From NCBI RefSeq assembly GCF_003589595.1, contig NW_020653726.1:20278387-20342386 (forward strand): DNA of 64,000 bases. The letters are read 5' to 3'. The DNA comes from Hyposmocoma kahamanoa (lineage: Eukaryota > Arthropoda > Insecta > Lepidoptera > Cosmopterigidae). Position 1 is the first letter of the stretch, and every line of letters starts with the position of its first letter. Below, piece after piece: positions 10,719 to 21,925 of the stretch. The notes beneath the pieces were generated by a model, which saw only the letters and a list, made by a program, of their open reading frames with translations, ran no database searches and was not told where the DNA came from. The position numbers and the translations under genes are program-made.

Positions 10719-11231
10719 GACACTCTATCGACACAAACAGTTGTAATAAAAAATAACACTCAGAGCTTTAAATCCATTGAATTACAATTATATGGACGTC
10801 GGGTCCGCGCTAAAAAGTGTCTGAACTTATAGGGCGTTAAAATCGTATACAGAGCGTCATTCACGCTTTAGTCTTCGTTTGTTCGACTGACAGCGAAGCA
10901 AGCAAAATTAGACAGTACTGCGATGACATTACAATTTAAATTCAACGTTTTAGCTTTTTCATATTCCCTTACATGTCACTACGTTTAAATAGGTTGACTT
11001 GGGACATTTTTTCGTGGTTTTTGTATTAGACCCGTCGTCCATTTATTTGTAAGTCAATGTTTAAATCACAAAGATTTGAGAAACACTGCCACTGCACTCG
11101 TCACCCTGTGACTTATGCGAACAAGTTCCATGTCCCTGTAATTTCACCAGCACGTTTACCATTAGAAACCGGAACGTAATAATGTTCGAAATGTGAGCAT
11201 TATTACTTGATGGCAGGAAAATAGGTAAGGT
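10719..11231 (-). repeat. Dispersed ~290-bp repeat split by a MITE
   Basis: The minus-strand copy reads cagagctttaaatc up to 10774 and continues as acaaagatttgag from 11068. The 285-bp element in between is flanked by two copies of tttaaatc. The host repeat therefore predates the insertion. Confidence 0.9.
10775..11059 (-). mobile_element. hAT-type MITE, copy C, nested
   Basis: 285 bp with terminal inverted repeats cattgaatta/taagtcaatg, extended by imperfect pairing of the next 15 or so bases. A perfect 8-bp target-site duplication tttaaatc is present (10767-10774 and 11060-11067). It is about 95 per cent like the copies at 27879 and 31251 by eye. An 8-bp duplication is the hallmark of hAT transposases. 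No coding capacity. Confidence 0.92.
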
Positions 11232-11729
11232 TTACTTAGGAGGTTAATTTAGTAGGTTAACTTCCCACTTACTTTTCAATTCACTATTATAGTAGAATTT
11301 AAAAAAAACACACTATGACACATAATACGAAATCAGTAAATTTCTCGAACCCGGGACCTCTGCGTGGCAGTCCATGTATATGATCTGTAGGTATTTGAAA
11401 TGAATTTTCAAACTAACTAAAGTTTTCATGAAAAAACTATTCATTAACAAGGCAAAGTCAATAAATTTATGCGGAGAGGACGGATCGGCCTCAGGGGTCT
11501 CATTATTCCGAAATGACTTCGGAAGCTGACTTCATTAATAAGAACAGGGCATCTGTCACAGTGACACCCTTAATTAATTTTCTGACAACAAACTCTCGAC
11601 GTAAAACCCCCGAGATTAAGGATTACTTTTTAATTTTTGAAACATTATTAAAATTTATCGGAAATGGAAATGTTAAAAATGTATTATCTTAAAAGCTGTA
11701 ACATACGTAAATAATTGATTATTTTCATA

Positions 11730-12006
11730 GCAGTAGAGCTCCTTGTGAAAGAGTTCGTCCAGGGAAGTATTATAATAGTATATATATATACCGCCAAGCC
11801 GTAGTGTGAGGGAATATTACGAGTATTACGGCGTTCCAGTTTTGAAGGGCGCGGGTGCTGGTGAAAATGTCTTATGGCGTCGGGCGCAGAGACAGTGCCT
11901 CTCAGATCTTTGTGATTTAAAACTCTTGGTGCAACTGTTATGGACAGGCGTGTCGCTTACCATCATGCCCACGACTTGTTCGTCTTGTCACTTAGTTAAT
12001 ATAAAA
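11730..12006 (+). repeat. Dispersed ~290-bp repeat (reference description)
   Basis: Starts gcagtagagctccttgtgaa and ends near gttcgtcttgtcacttagtt. Between these lie ggcgttccagttttgaaggg, gggtgctggtgaaaatg, cagatctttgtgattt and actgttatggacaggcgtgt. At least 13 related copies are in this window, in both orientations, mostly 250-300 bp. No tRNA-like A/B boxes, long terminal repeats or convincing inverted ends are visible, and the family carries no ORF. It could be a SINE of unusual origin, or an internally conserved piece of a larger element. I do not assign a name. Confidence 0.85.
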
Positions 12007-12104
12007 ACTGCAGTTTATTTTGAATTAACAAAAATGTAATTCTGTTGCATTTCCGGTTCAGTGTTGACGATAGCAGCTTATGTGCATAGTGTAGCTGTGT
12101 GTGT

Positions 12105-13430
12105 GAATAGAATAGAAGAATAGAATAGAATCGTTTATTTCATGTTATCAATGTCACAATATTACAATTGGAAATACAATGTCAAGGGATAACTATGATC
12201 GTCGGTAATAAAATTATAATAATAATAATGAATATAAAATAAAGTAGTATAACTACTGCTTGTCGAATAAAATAAAATTAAAATTGTTTCAAAAGAAACT
12301 CATCGACACTGTACAATTCAATATCCAATAAAAGGTTTTTTAGTCGGGTACAAAACGTTGCATCGTTTCTAACACTTTTCAGGTCTGTGGGTAGATGTTC
12401 GTAGAATCGGGGACCTATTACCCGCGGATTTCTAGTTGCAAGTTCGGTACGGTGGGCAACGGATTTTAGTGTTCCCGCGTTTCGTAACGCTCGGCCTCCG
12501 CCCGTACGTCGCTCATAAGTAGCCAAGTTTTGACGCGCATAAACTATCATATCATAAATATATTGTGAGTACATGGTCATTATATTGTATTTCTTAAAAA
12601 GGTTTCTGCAGGTCTGACCCTTTTTTATGCCTACTATTGTTCTTAGTGCACGTTTTTGAAGAATAAATACCCTAATCGACTCAGTTGAATTACCCCACAG
12701 TGTGATGCCATAAGACATCAACGAATGAAAATACGCATAATACGTCTGCCTCAATACCACATTGGAGACAAGAGGACGCAGTTTCCTCAGTGCGTATGCA
12801 GCACTTCCAAGTTTTTGACATAGAGTTTGTATATGTGACTTCCAGTTCAAATTTGAGTCTAGCGTTAAACCCAAGAATTCACAGGTGTTACATAATGGAA
12901 CAATGGAGGTGATAATTGGCTTTGTTATAGAATTTCTTCCTGAGAACAACATAAGGTTTGACTTCGATTCGTTAAGAATAAGTCCATTCGCAGAGAACCA
13001 CTCACACAGCTGCTCATACGTGCAGGCTAATTTTTCTTCCAACTCGTTGTAGGTTTTAGCACACACTATAACGGTTGTATCGTCCGCAAATAGAACCACA
13101 AGACCCCCTGATATAAAGTATGGCAGATCATTGATGAATGCCAGGAATAGTGTATTACCTAGGGCAGATCCCTGTGGGATGCCAATGGTGACGTCACCAG
13201 CCGCTGACCTAGTTGTTGTACCGTTTGTACTGACCTGAACCGTTTGCCGTCTGTTTGATAAAAAAGACTTTAATAGGTTATGGGCGACTCCGTTGACGCC
13301 ATACACAGCTAGCTTTTGAATTAATAAATCATTTTCAATTACATCGAACGCCTTTGTTAGGTCACAAAAAAAACGTTGTGAGTTACAGTATACCTTGTTT
13401 TTAAGGAAAAATTTTTGGTGACATCACAAC
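12105..13430 (-). mobile_element. Jockey-like non-LTR retrotransposon, 5'-truncated
   Basis: An open frame runs on the minus strand from about 13428 to a TAA at 12278. It has no ATG at its start, because the element is cut off in the RT domain. It opens with FFLKNKVYCNSQRFFCDLTK, then AFDVIENDLL, GIPQGSALGNTLF, and the catalytic LFADD (about 13085-13099). It continues through LGLTLDSNLNW and the thumb to the ORF2 C-terminus. The polymerase would copy the element RNA at a nicked target, but the endonuclease half and ORF1 are missing. The 3' UTR of about 170 bp ends in a pentamer-like (TTCTA)n tail at 12105-12130. The frame has no internal stop over 380 codons, so insertion is recent. The 5' break is near 13430, where a stop enters and similarity ends. 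Confidence 0.92.
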
Positions 13431-14334
13431 TAGGTGGAAGAGCTTCCCTTACTTATATTGCGAATGTAATTCTGTAAGTTTTTTTTATTATTAGATGGTT
13501 AATGGTTCGGAAAACTCGTTTTTTATTATTAAATATATAAAAATCCGCTGCTTCAAATGAAATCCGAGGAAAATATTCAAAATCTAGGTCTTATGGCCTT
13601 TAAAATGCGCCATATGTAACTTGTGGACCTGTCAGTTTAAGGTTATAACTATCCTTTTTAATGATAAAAAGTTTACCTGTAAATTTTTTTCGTAGATATT
13701 TTAAACGTCTTTTCTGAAATGTCGTCATTTCGCAATCGTGATCTTATTACATCAAGAGTGTGATATTAATATGATATTACAAGCAATCCCTCTCCCTTTG
13801 GGCTGCCGCCGCCCTAATAATATATTCGGGTAATAGAATCTGACTCGAGCTTAAAACATCATTAGCTTCATGGCTAATGAAGTCAATTTCCAACGCAAAC
13901 GCCTTTTGTACTTCTTTTTTCACGTCTTATTTTTCCTGCTGAAAAGGCGCACTGTAGACGGATGTCGCGCTGACTCTACGCCCGCCATATTTTATTGACT
14001 CTTCTTACCACGCAATCACAGATATCTGCTTATTATCGTTCGCTTCTAATATTTAGACTGATTGTTAAGAATGTCACAAACGATGAAGTTAGTACACACG
14101 CATACGAGTACATATCCACACATCTCTCGCCTTTTTATATGTACAAATACTAACCTCCGCTAGTCCTTTTCCACGAAGCGATGCTAAGCGAGGCTAGGAA
14201 TATGAAATAATTCTATTGGTCGAGTTTTTCCTCGCACTCCGCCTATCTACCTCGCACATCTCTGATGGAACTGCAGCCTTAAGATCGACTTTTTTTGTCA
14301 ATTCATTAGAAGACTAAATACGGTGAATATCATA
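13431..14334. other. Unannotated region
   Basis: AT-rich with a GC-richer patch at about 13900-14280. No reading frame, RNA or repeat is recognised with confidence. Confidence 0.35.
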
Positions 14335-14552
14335 TGTATGCTTTCTAAAAATGTATGGTATGATAAAACCACATGTGATCATACGTTGAAAGTGATAAAA
14401 TGAGTATGAAACAAATTATGTTTATGTGAAATATTTATGTCTCCGAATTAATCATAAAAAAATATCGATTAACTTAATTCGTAGACTCGTTAAATCTCAC
14501 TGATAAATAGTTGTCACTTTGCAGATGTGGCGTTGTTACGCCATGGGTGCGA
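14335..14552 (-). repeat. Repeat family G, copy 2 (inverted relative to copy 1)
   Basis: Its reverse complement reads the same landmarks as 9500-9748: cgcacccatggcgtaa, then ccacatctgcaaagtgac, and tatcactttcaacgtatgat near the end. The two copies face each other across 4.6 kb. Confidence 0.6.
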
Positions 14553-14673
14553 AATGGTGGCCTGACCAAAAAACGTTACTTTTGTCTGTATTCAGAATGT
14601 GCTTTATTTTAATGAAAATAAATAAGACTGTTTAGTAATAATAATGTATAATACGCCTTAATTTTTATTACAG

Positions 14674-14922
14674 CGCGGGCCACACCGAGAACGAACGCTT
14701 CGTCGTGAGGAGGGAAGGGGAGCACGTAGCACCTCCTATGCGCTGGAGGTTTCCGGTGCGCAAAGTCGATCCTGGATCCCTCCCACTAGAGCTACCCCCG
14801 CGTCGGAAAAGTATCCTAGGAGGTTCGCGTTGTGAACCGAAGTATGAAAAGATACTTCGGCTATGTGTGCTAAGCTAAGTTGGCTTAGCTTCGTACGCGG
14901 TGTGGCCAGCGCATTAGCATCC
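14674..14922. mobile_element. GC-rich MITE with GGCCACACCG ends
   Basis: The left end gggccacaccgagaacgaac pairs with the right end, whose complement is gccacaccgcgtacgaagct. The hexamer cagcgc sits just outside both ends and may be the target duplication. Inside are a hairpin made by ccgaagtat/atacttcgg (14838-14860) and one by gctaagc/gcttagc. About 245 bp, non-coding, much more GC-rich than its surroundings. Confidence 0.6.
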
Positions 14923-15504
14923 TCCTTATGAATGAGATATTTTTAAAAAAGGCCGTTATTCCAGAAAGCTGACTTGACTTACAACTTATAATATTTGGAG
15001 ATGTTACTATAAAGGGAGGTGTTCATTCTTAATACATTTTTTTGTCATGACTAATTACTTTCAACTGGGAGAGGCTTCAAGTATTATGGTTGCTGGTCAC
15101 GTAGAAGATTACTATTGTATTCAGAACAAGTATTTTTATGAGTAAATAATTTAGTTTATTTTTGTCTACCTTACATTATCATTTCACCTTCATACCAAAT
15201 TTTACCTTTAATTAAAATACACTGTAACACTTATGAGTAAAAGGGTTTACGAATAATTTTTACGAATAAGTAGATACATTTATTGCTTTGCAAATAAGCT
15301 CATTCGGAAATAAATTTAGCAATTAATTTTGAGCGAATGTAATTTTGAGCAAATCGTACAAAACTAATTGAACTCAATAAGTTTTCATTAAAAGTAATAA
15401 TTTGCCGGGAAATATGGAAATTGTGTTTTCGACGTTTTCGATAATTAGGAATTAACCAGATTGAGGATATTCTGAATTATATAATACAGGTTGTTTTTTT
15501 TTTC

Positions 15505-15722
15505 AAATGGGACAGTATGAGGAAATCCGAAACCATACAAGATACAAGGAGACTGTCTTAGGAACCATTAAGTTTTTTGTTTGTGAAAACAATTTTGTCA
15601 TAGTCAATTTTTTGGTCAAACGTGACTCGTCTATAAAAGTGAATAAAATTTATGAAAACTTTTTTAGTGCTGATCGTCTCATTTTCATTGTATAAGAGGA
15701 CAAAAATGAGACAGCAGAAGTT
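15505..15722 (+). repeat. Direct repeat pair, copy 1
   Basis: Begins gggacagtatgaggaaatcc and continues through gaaaccatacaagatacaag, the agtcaattttttggtcaaac block and gacagcagaagttg. A second diverged copy is at 16207-16415 in the same orientation. The open frames here are accidental. Confidence 0.65.
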
Positions 15723-16206
15723 GTCAGACAGGAAGTCGTCCAAAGATACCCGAACCATCTATTTGGCTTTGAGTAGATCACCATGAAGAAAGGTGTTAAA
15801 CAAACTTAACCTTTAACCTATTAGTCATAAAATTATTGTAGGTATGACTTCCTTATCCTTATGACATCATAGTGAATGACGTTTAAAAAAAAATCCAATT
15901 TGATCTCTAATTACATTACTTAAATACGACCTGGGGCTTTGCCATGGACTCTTATTACGATTCAGTTTGGGACCAAACATGAATTGTTGTGAGACAGCGC
16001 TGTGTATATCACCATCCATTTTGTCATTACGAACCTATACTGAACTGTAATAAGAGTTCATGGTAAGACCCGGGCGTGCACACACGTACAAGCCGCGTTA
16101 CTACATTTGTATGGCGACACACTAATTGTCTTATTATACTATGCTCATAGTCTCTACCTACCTTAAAAGGAGACATGTCGTGAATATAAATATACAGTGT
16201 TTTTTG

Positions 16207-16415
16207 TAATGGGACAGCATGGGGAAATCCGAAACCATAGAAGATTCAAGGAAACTGTATTAGAAGCCATTTAGTCTTTTTTTATGAAAAAATTTTTTGT
16301 GTAGTCAATTTTTTAGTCAAGCGTGTGTTTTCAATAAAAATGTATATGTACTCAGCTTCCTATAACGATGATTTTATTGTATGGGACGAAAAAATCGGGA
16401 CAGTAGAAGTTGGTA
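16207..16415 (+). repeat. Direct repeat pair, copy 2
   Basis: Starts aatgggacagcatggggaaa and keeps ccgaaaccatagaagattca, agtcaattttttagtcaagc and gacagtagaagttgg. About 80 per cent like copy 1 by eye. Confidence 0.65.
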
Positions 16416-16424
16416 AAATTTTAT

Positions 16425-16472
16425 AAAATGATTTTTCATACAAAATATTTATTTTGTATGAAAAATCATTTT
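16425..16472. repeat. Perfect 23-bp inverted repeat, 2-nt spacer
   Basis: Arms 16425-16447 and 16450-16472 are perfectly complementary around the spacer tt. It lies just after repeat copy 2. It may be the end of that element or a fold-back duplication. Confidence 0.85.
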
Positions 16473-17435
16473 TAGGTACTCACGCTTTATGTAGCATTCG
16501 CGCAAGTCGTGCTCTGTCGTGATAGCCCTACTAGTGTGGCGCCAACGCATCTGTTAAGCCACCTAAATCTTCAAACGTCTATGCACATAACTCATAAAAA
16601 AATGTTAGTGAAACTCTCTTAAATAAGTAAAGGGAGGTACCCTGATATTCTTACAATACTTACAGACCACTACGTTATTCCATTCGGAAAATTTATAATA
16701 AAAATCTAATTATATACAATCTATATACAATAATTAATAAATATATACATTGGTAATTTCTACTTAAGAATGTAGAGAAATTTTACTGTATTAAAGTGTT
16801 TTTTTTTTACAATTATGCTGAAGGATGTTTTGGACAATGATTGTGGTTTGACAAACAACAAATTATGATTCAACTTAACGTCAGTGTGAAGATGAAGATC
16901 GTTGGAAAGCCGTTTATTATGTAAATAATACTTTTGAGTTAAAATGCTTTCCCTGGTAGGTCAATGACTTCACTTCTTCACTGACACTTCTTTCATTTTC
17001 AGTTTAACATAACCACTTATAAATTACAGATTCATGTAGTCAATTAAACACGTAATCAAAGTTCAAAGGCAGTCCGTCAACGTTATTACGGAAATTGAAC
17101 GCGTCGCCTGGAACGAAAATATCGAATTACCAAAACTCAATTTCAAATAACTTTTCAGATTGTAATTGTACAAAATTCACAATATTCGTAACAAGAAACA
17201 ATACAAATTTGTCGAATTCATTTTTAGGGTTATGCCAATTTGAGTGGAAGGTATTTTTTTATGAAATTTCACAATTACATATTACCATGCTGCAGCTGCA
17301 ATGCAGGTCTCTACTCTCGGACTCTACTTGAAACTAGCACAAGCTCAGACACTTGAATTAATATATATAAACGTTGCAAAATTACTATTACATAATCACC
17401 AAAAACCTTTACAGATAGGAAATGATACTATTTTC
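16473..17435. other. Unannotated region
   Basis: AT-rich; nothing recognised. Open frames at 17095-17331 and 17301-17498 show no family resemblance, and the second runs into a dispersed repeat. Confidence 0.35.
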
Positions 17436-17578
17436 ACCGTAACCATGTCAACCGTGACCATGGGACCTGTAAAGGGCCCGAGACGTCGGTTTGTTTGAAA
17501 AAACACAGATACGCGATTTAAATCCGGGAAAATAGTTTCATTTCCTATGTGTAACAATCGCGAAAACCTAAGAACTCG
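17436..17578 (-). repeat. Repeat family F, copy 1
   Basis: Carries cgtgaccatgggacctgtaa, agggcccgagacgtcggttt, cgcgatttaaatccgg and tttcctatgtgtaacaatcg. The same blocks occur inverted at 43262-43415, with fragments at 55879-55965 and 57848-57890. Confidence 0.75.
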
Positions 17579-17604
17579 ATAACCTTTACAGAATTTTATT
17601 GAAT

Positions 17605-17862
17605 TTTAACCGACTTCAAAAAGAAGAATATTCTCAATTTGACTGTATATTTTTTTGTATGTGTGTTACGCGATAACTCTGGCATTTGTGAAGCGATTTT
17701 GATTCTTTTTTGTTGGAAAGAGGGTACCTCTAAGATTGGCAAACTAGGGGATAAAAGTGGTTTCGCGCGCTTTCCAGGAACCGAATTTAATAAAACTTAG
17801 CAAATAGATGTCGATTTTTTGGAGTCGGTTTCTTTAGTACTCCGTACTGAGATTATACATTC
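17605..17862 (+). repeat. Repeat family E, copy 1
   Basis: Bounded by aaccgacttcaaaaagaaga on the left and gagtcggtttctttagtact on the right, with tgtatgtgtgttacgcgata inside. Related copies lie at 25286-25641 (+) and 58222-58430 (-). The ends resemble each other in inverse orientation (ccgactt/agtcgg), which suggests a non-autonomous element. Confidence 0.7.
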
Positions 17863-19600
17863 TTGCCAATGACAAAAAAATAATCACAATTTTGCTACAA
17901 GTATACTTATTTAAACGCGTGACTGTACCATCATATCATCCTTTTACTCACACTGTGGCACCTGGCATTTTTGTCGTAATTAAGACGAACGATCATGATT
18001 AGCTTTCAAAAGCGTACGGACAGCAGCGTATCATTGACGGACCCCTCCATATTCGAACAAAAGTTTATAGCTCTATGTGCTGTTGCACATTCTCTAATAA
18101 TCGCTGTTTACCTTTCTCAGAACTTTACTGTAGCTCGAGATGTGAGGTACTCAAAAATAAATTACCTAATGTTAGTTACGACACTTAATCCGAATAGTAA
18201 TGATATGCTCTCCTTTTCCAATTTAGGACCAAAGTTGCGTAAGAAGGACAAAAAAGAAAATAAATCGTAATACCGGAGGTTCAGGTTAATGGATCGAATG
18301 ACAAGGATAAGGAGAGGTATTATGTGATTTCGGGATGAGTTAAGCAAAAAATAGACAACATGATGTCGTACTCATGGTATAACAAAGCCACGTGTGTGTT
18401 TTAACATATGAAAGTCGTAAACTACTCGAAACAAATGTATATGGGAACTTTTATGACTCTTTAACAGTCGATACAATTTCAAATGGGTTTGGTTCATTCC
18501 GTTTAACAGTGGAGTGTTGAATCAATCACTTTGAAAAAACTTATAGCAAAATTGAGGATGTGCACTGATTAGTAAATGAAAATACTGCCTGAAAACAATG
18601 TTCCGAAAAATTTTCAATAGAAAAAAAACACACACACACACCTCGAAATTTTAGAAGAAAACTGCCGTATTCAATAGATATCAAAAACCATCATCACTAC
18701 CAATGACGTTTTTAATATCAACTGAACTAAATAGAACATGTATAGTATACGATACACATTTATCAAAAGGCTTTAATTTGGTTTGTGAAAAAATCAATTT
18801 TGAAATAAAGCTACTATCCCAAGCAAAGTGAACCGTATTTGTACGGGAAAGATTTCAAATTCAAATCAAACTCTTAAGCAGTTGTCGACTAATTTGTTAA
18901 ACTTTTTTAAGAAAAATTCCTTTTAGCAGACGTGGCCTTATTACACAAACGGTGTCATTACAAAATAGAAACAAACAAGTCGCGTATGTATTATTCCTAG
19001 ATTACAACTGTTTTCGTAATCAGTCACAAAGTACAAAAGCTGAACACTGAATTCCCTCTGCATGCATAAAATCTGCAAGAATTATGCGCTTGAAACACGG
19101 GAATATTTCTTTTTCAACCTCATTCCTAATGCAAGCAGTTCCAAGCTATTGGTTTTGGCTTACTCTACCCATCGTTAAAATGCGATGTTATACCAAAAAA
19201 GACTATCCGATTTGGCAAGAATTGGGAAACAAAGTTAAAGAACAAAGCCGATTGCACAAACAAACATACGCTTGACTTAGTGCCAAAACACTCGACCACT
19301 CTAATTGGAATGCACCCTGAGATCTGATTTCTAAAAAATGTAGGTAATAATATTTTGTTAGTATGAAACGTATCCTCCGTGAGATATCGATTATTTGATG
19401 AACTCAGTAAAGGAGTTAACTTATGAATGATTACCCACTTTGAAAATCCTGGCTTTTGAGATCGCGCTGCATACAAAGTGCTCGATGTCTCACGGAGTTC
19501 GATCAAATCTATGTACAATATTACTTTTATACTCAGTCGCTTTATCACTTTATTAGCGTCTAAATAGCCCTGTTTACGCGTTATCGTTGTGACGACGTCG
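17863..19600. other. Region downstream of the kekkon-like gene
   Basis: No gene is recognised. A short (CA)n lies at 18618-18643, and a fragment of repeat family G at 18905-18965 (-). TTTATT at 19549-19554 is an AATAAA on the minus strand about 50 nt past the kekkon-like stop codon and could serve as its poly(A) signal, although kekkon genes often have longer 3' UTRs. Confidence 0.35.
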
Positions 19601-21925
19601 TCAGATGTCGTTAGCGTCGCCGACGTAACCTTCATCGGGGCTCTCCGAGCAGATATCCGCCGCGCATTTTGCGTTTGACACCTGAGGCAGGGGCTTTAGA
19701 ACGTTCTCGGTCCCCTCACCAGGAACACGCGCCGTCGATTCCGTAGTCTGAGTATCGACACATCGAGTTTCAACTTGATAACATCTCGGTTCAGCGATGC
19801 CTACAGGTACCATCACTGCACAAGTCCCTTTAGGAGGACTCACCCACGATGTGCAAGCCTCGGTCGATGCACAGCACTGCACTACCTGATCTGTTTTATA
19901 CCCCTCAGGCGGTGATGGCACAAACTCCTCATTGTAATAAACAGTTCCGTTTCCTACAAAAGCGATTTGTCGGTTGCGTGGTACGGGGTATCCATCTAAT
20001 GTACGCCGCACATTTGGCGCGCTGAATAGCTCAAAATTAGGACACGGTGGTGGGGTCGATGCATTGAATTCAGTATCTTTTGCAAATTTACATACAAGTT
20101 TCTGACCTTTAGACCTATTATGGGGTAATGTTTGATAGAATGGTCCTACTACTGAGTAGTTCGACATCATTGGCGGTCGGCAGGGGTGTTTTGGTAGGCC
20201 ATAGTCATATGGATAGCCATCGCTATCCAAGAAGCAACCGGGGTTTAAGTGAACATCGGCCGAGTGCTGGTATAGATTATTTACCGTGTTCGGCGGTAGG
20301 TTTACAGTGTTGAAGCTCTGTTGGTCCTGCCACGTGACTTGACGAGGTACAGAGGGCGCGGTGAATGCGGTTTCCTCTTCAAAGTTCTCGCCGTTATTTG
20401 TTTGTTTGTAAACTGACAACACTGTGTTCTCATTTTGTGCATTGTTAGCGACTGTTTCCGCGTCACTAATTAGGTCAGGGTTTCTGTCGACAAAGCCTTT
20501 CATGTTGCCGCTTTGGTACACATCACTCGTCTCATAATCACGGTTCGTCTGCAGCGTATAATGCAAGGCATGATGAGAGTGCGCGTTCACTATAACACTC
20601 CCATTATTTTTGGGTAACGACCCGTTGCTACGGCTCGAGGGCAAGATCTGATTACACAAAGCGACGTCTTTTCCGCTTTCTTTCTTTTTACGACTTCTCG
20701 TATCGGTTTTGAATTTTAACAAAACAACCGCTATTATAGCTATTAACAACACTATCACTAGAAATACCACTGTAACTATGACTACCAAATGTCTCTGTGG
20801 GAATGTGACCACAATTACGACGGGCTCCTCTTTAACTATTATTCTAATTGAGTAATTAGCCCTAGATCTCCCGGCCGGGTTCTCGGCAACACAAGAGTAA
20901 GTGCCATTATCATCATTGGTTATGTTAAATATATACAATTCACTTTTCTTGTCTGTAGCGCCATTTTCGACATAATAAATGTCTCGGGGCTCCACCGACA
21001 TCGTTGAGTAATTATGTATAATTTGTCCCTGGTAGAACCAGGATATTTTCGCTTCTGGAATGGCCTTGACTAAGCATTCGAGAGTAACGTTGTTTCCGGT
21101 ATTTGTCTCTAAGAACACAGAGGTTGGTGTTATTTTGGGGATACAAGCAAGCTCTTCAGTGACCACACTCGCTATTGTGCGCTTTCGTAGCCTCTCAGGG
21201 AGCGAGCAAATTGGTTCAACGGCGTGAGGCATGTTGAAATTCAACAACCAGCTATGTAAATCTCTCAAATGGCAATCGCAGTTCCAATTATTATTTTGCA
21301 AGTCTATCCCCCGCAGCGTGTCGGGGAATAAATTTTCGCCTTGAATATTTGATAGTCTGTTACCATTCAGTCTGAGCCATTCTAAGTGATTCAATCCGGC
21401 GAAGGCTTCTCTTTCTACGACCTCTACTTTACAATCGCTCAATTCCAGCGTATTTAGATACGATAGATGTTGGAAACAATGCGATTTAATGCTCGTTATT
21501 GGATTATTGTTCAAAGAGAGTTTCATTAGAGACGTAAAGAAGGCAAAATTTGATGAGGGTATGACGGTTAAGTAATTATTCGACAGATCCAATTCAACGA
21601 GATTAGCGAGGCCTTTGAAAGCATGATTATCTATCTTCTGCAATCGACACCTCGTTAAATAGATTTTCTGTAGATCTAGTAATCCGAGTTTTTGAAATGT
21701 TTCCTTTTGAAGAACTTGTAGATCGTTGCCTGAGAAGTCCAGGACCTGAGTTTCAGAGTCGAGTCTGCCGGGTATCGTCTTGAGGTCTCTCTCAATGCAC
21801 TCGACGTACCGCTTCCCGTTCCTCCACTTACAGATGCACTCCGTGGGGCAAGCGATAGCGGGCAGGAGAAAACAGGTCGTGCACAAGGCAATCAGCCTTG
21901 CGTCCACGTTAAAGCTGAGTCTCAT
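19601..21925 (-). CDS. Kekkon-family LRR-Ig transmembrane protein
   Basis: A single open frame of 774 codons. Residues 1-25 are a signal peptide. An LRRNT cap has Cys26, 30, 32 and 43, followed by about six leucine-rich repeats to residue ~212. An LRRCT cap has Cys216, 218, 240 and 261. One Ig-like domain spans ~265-364 (Cys284, Trp296, DxGTYSC with Cys345). A single membrane span is at ~379-404, followed by a basic stop-transfer and a 365-residue cytoplasmic tail ending SPDEGYVGDANDI. This order is diagnostic of insect kekkon proteins, which modulate receptor signalling at the cell surface; Drosophila Kek1 restrains the EGF receptor. Which paralogue this is cannot be told without a tree. Length fits the family (700-900). 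The ATG is chosen because it begins a clean signal peptide and follows a splice acceptor by 45 nt. Several N-x-S/T sites lie in the ectodomain. The coding part is uninterrupted, as in many kekkon genes. Confidence 0.93.
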   Translation of the reverse strand: MRLSFNVDARLIALCTTCFLLPAIACPTECICKWRNGKRYVECIERDLKTIPGRLDSETQVLDFSGNDLQVLQKETFQKLGLLDLQKIYLTRCRLQKIDNHAFKGLANLVELDLSNNYLTVIPSSNFAFFTSLMKLSLNNNPITSIKSHCFQHLSYLNTLELSDCKVEVVEREAFAGLNHLEWLRLNGNRLSNIQGENLFPDTLRGIDLQNNNWNCDCHLRDLHSWLLNFNMPHAVEPICSLPERLRKRTIASVVTEELACIPKITPTSVFLETNTGNNVTLECLVKAIPEAKISWFYQGQIIHNYSTMSVEPRDIYYVENGATDKKSELYIFNITNDDNGTYSCVAENPAGRSRANYSIRIIVKEEPVVIVVTFPQRHLVVIVTVVFLVIVLLIAIIAVVLLKFKTDTRSRKKKESGKDVALCNQILPSSRSNGSLPKNNGSVIVNAHSHHALHYTLQTNRDYETSDVYQSGNMKGFVDRNPDLISDAETVANNAQNENTVLSVYKQTNNGENFEEETAFTAPSVPRQVTWQDQQSFNTVNLPPNTVNNLYQHSADVHLNPGCFLDSDGYPYDYGLPKHPCRPPMMSNYSVVGPFYQTLPHNRSKGQKLVCKFAKDTEFNASTPPPCPNFELFSAPNVRRTLDGYPVPRNRQIAFVGNGTVYYNEEFVPSPPEGYKTDQVVQCCASTEACTSWVSPPKGTCAVMVPVGIAEPRCYQVETRCVDTQTTESTARVPGEGTENVLKPLPQVSNAKCAADICSESPDEGYVGDANDI

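Noticed and set aside
17995..18270. 91-codon open frame
   Set aside because: No promoter, splice or family evidence; overlapped by a frame on the other strand.
19165..19635. 156-codon minus-strand frame overlapping the kekkon 3' end
   Set aside because: Overlaps the kekkon-like coding region in another frame and has no domain; its 3' part is ordinary AT-rich DNA.
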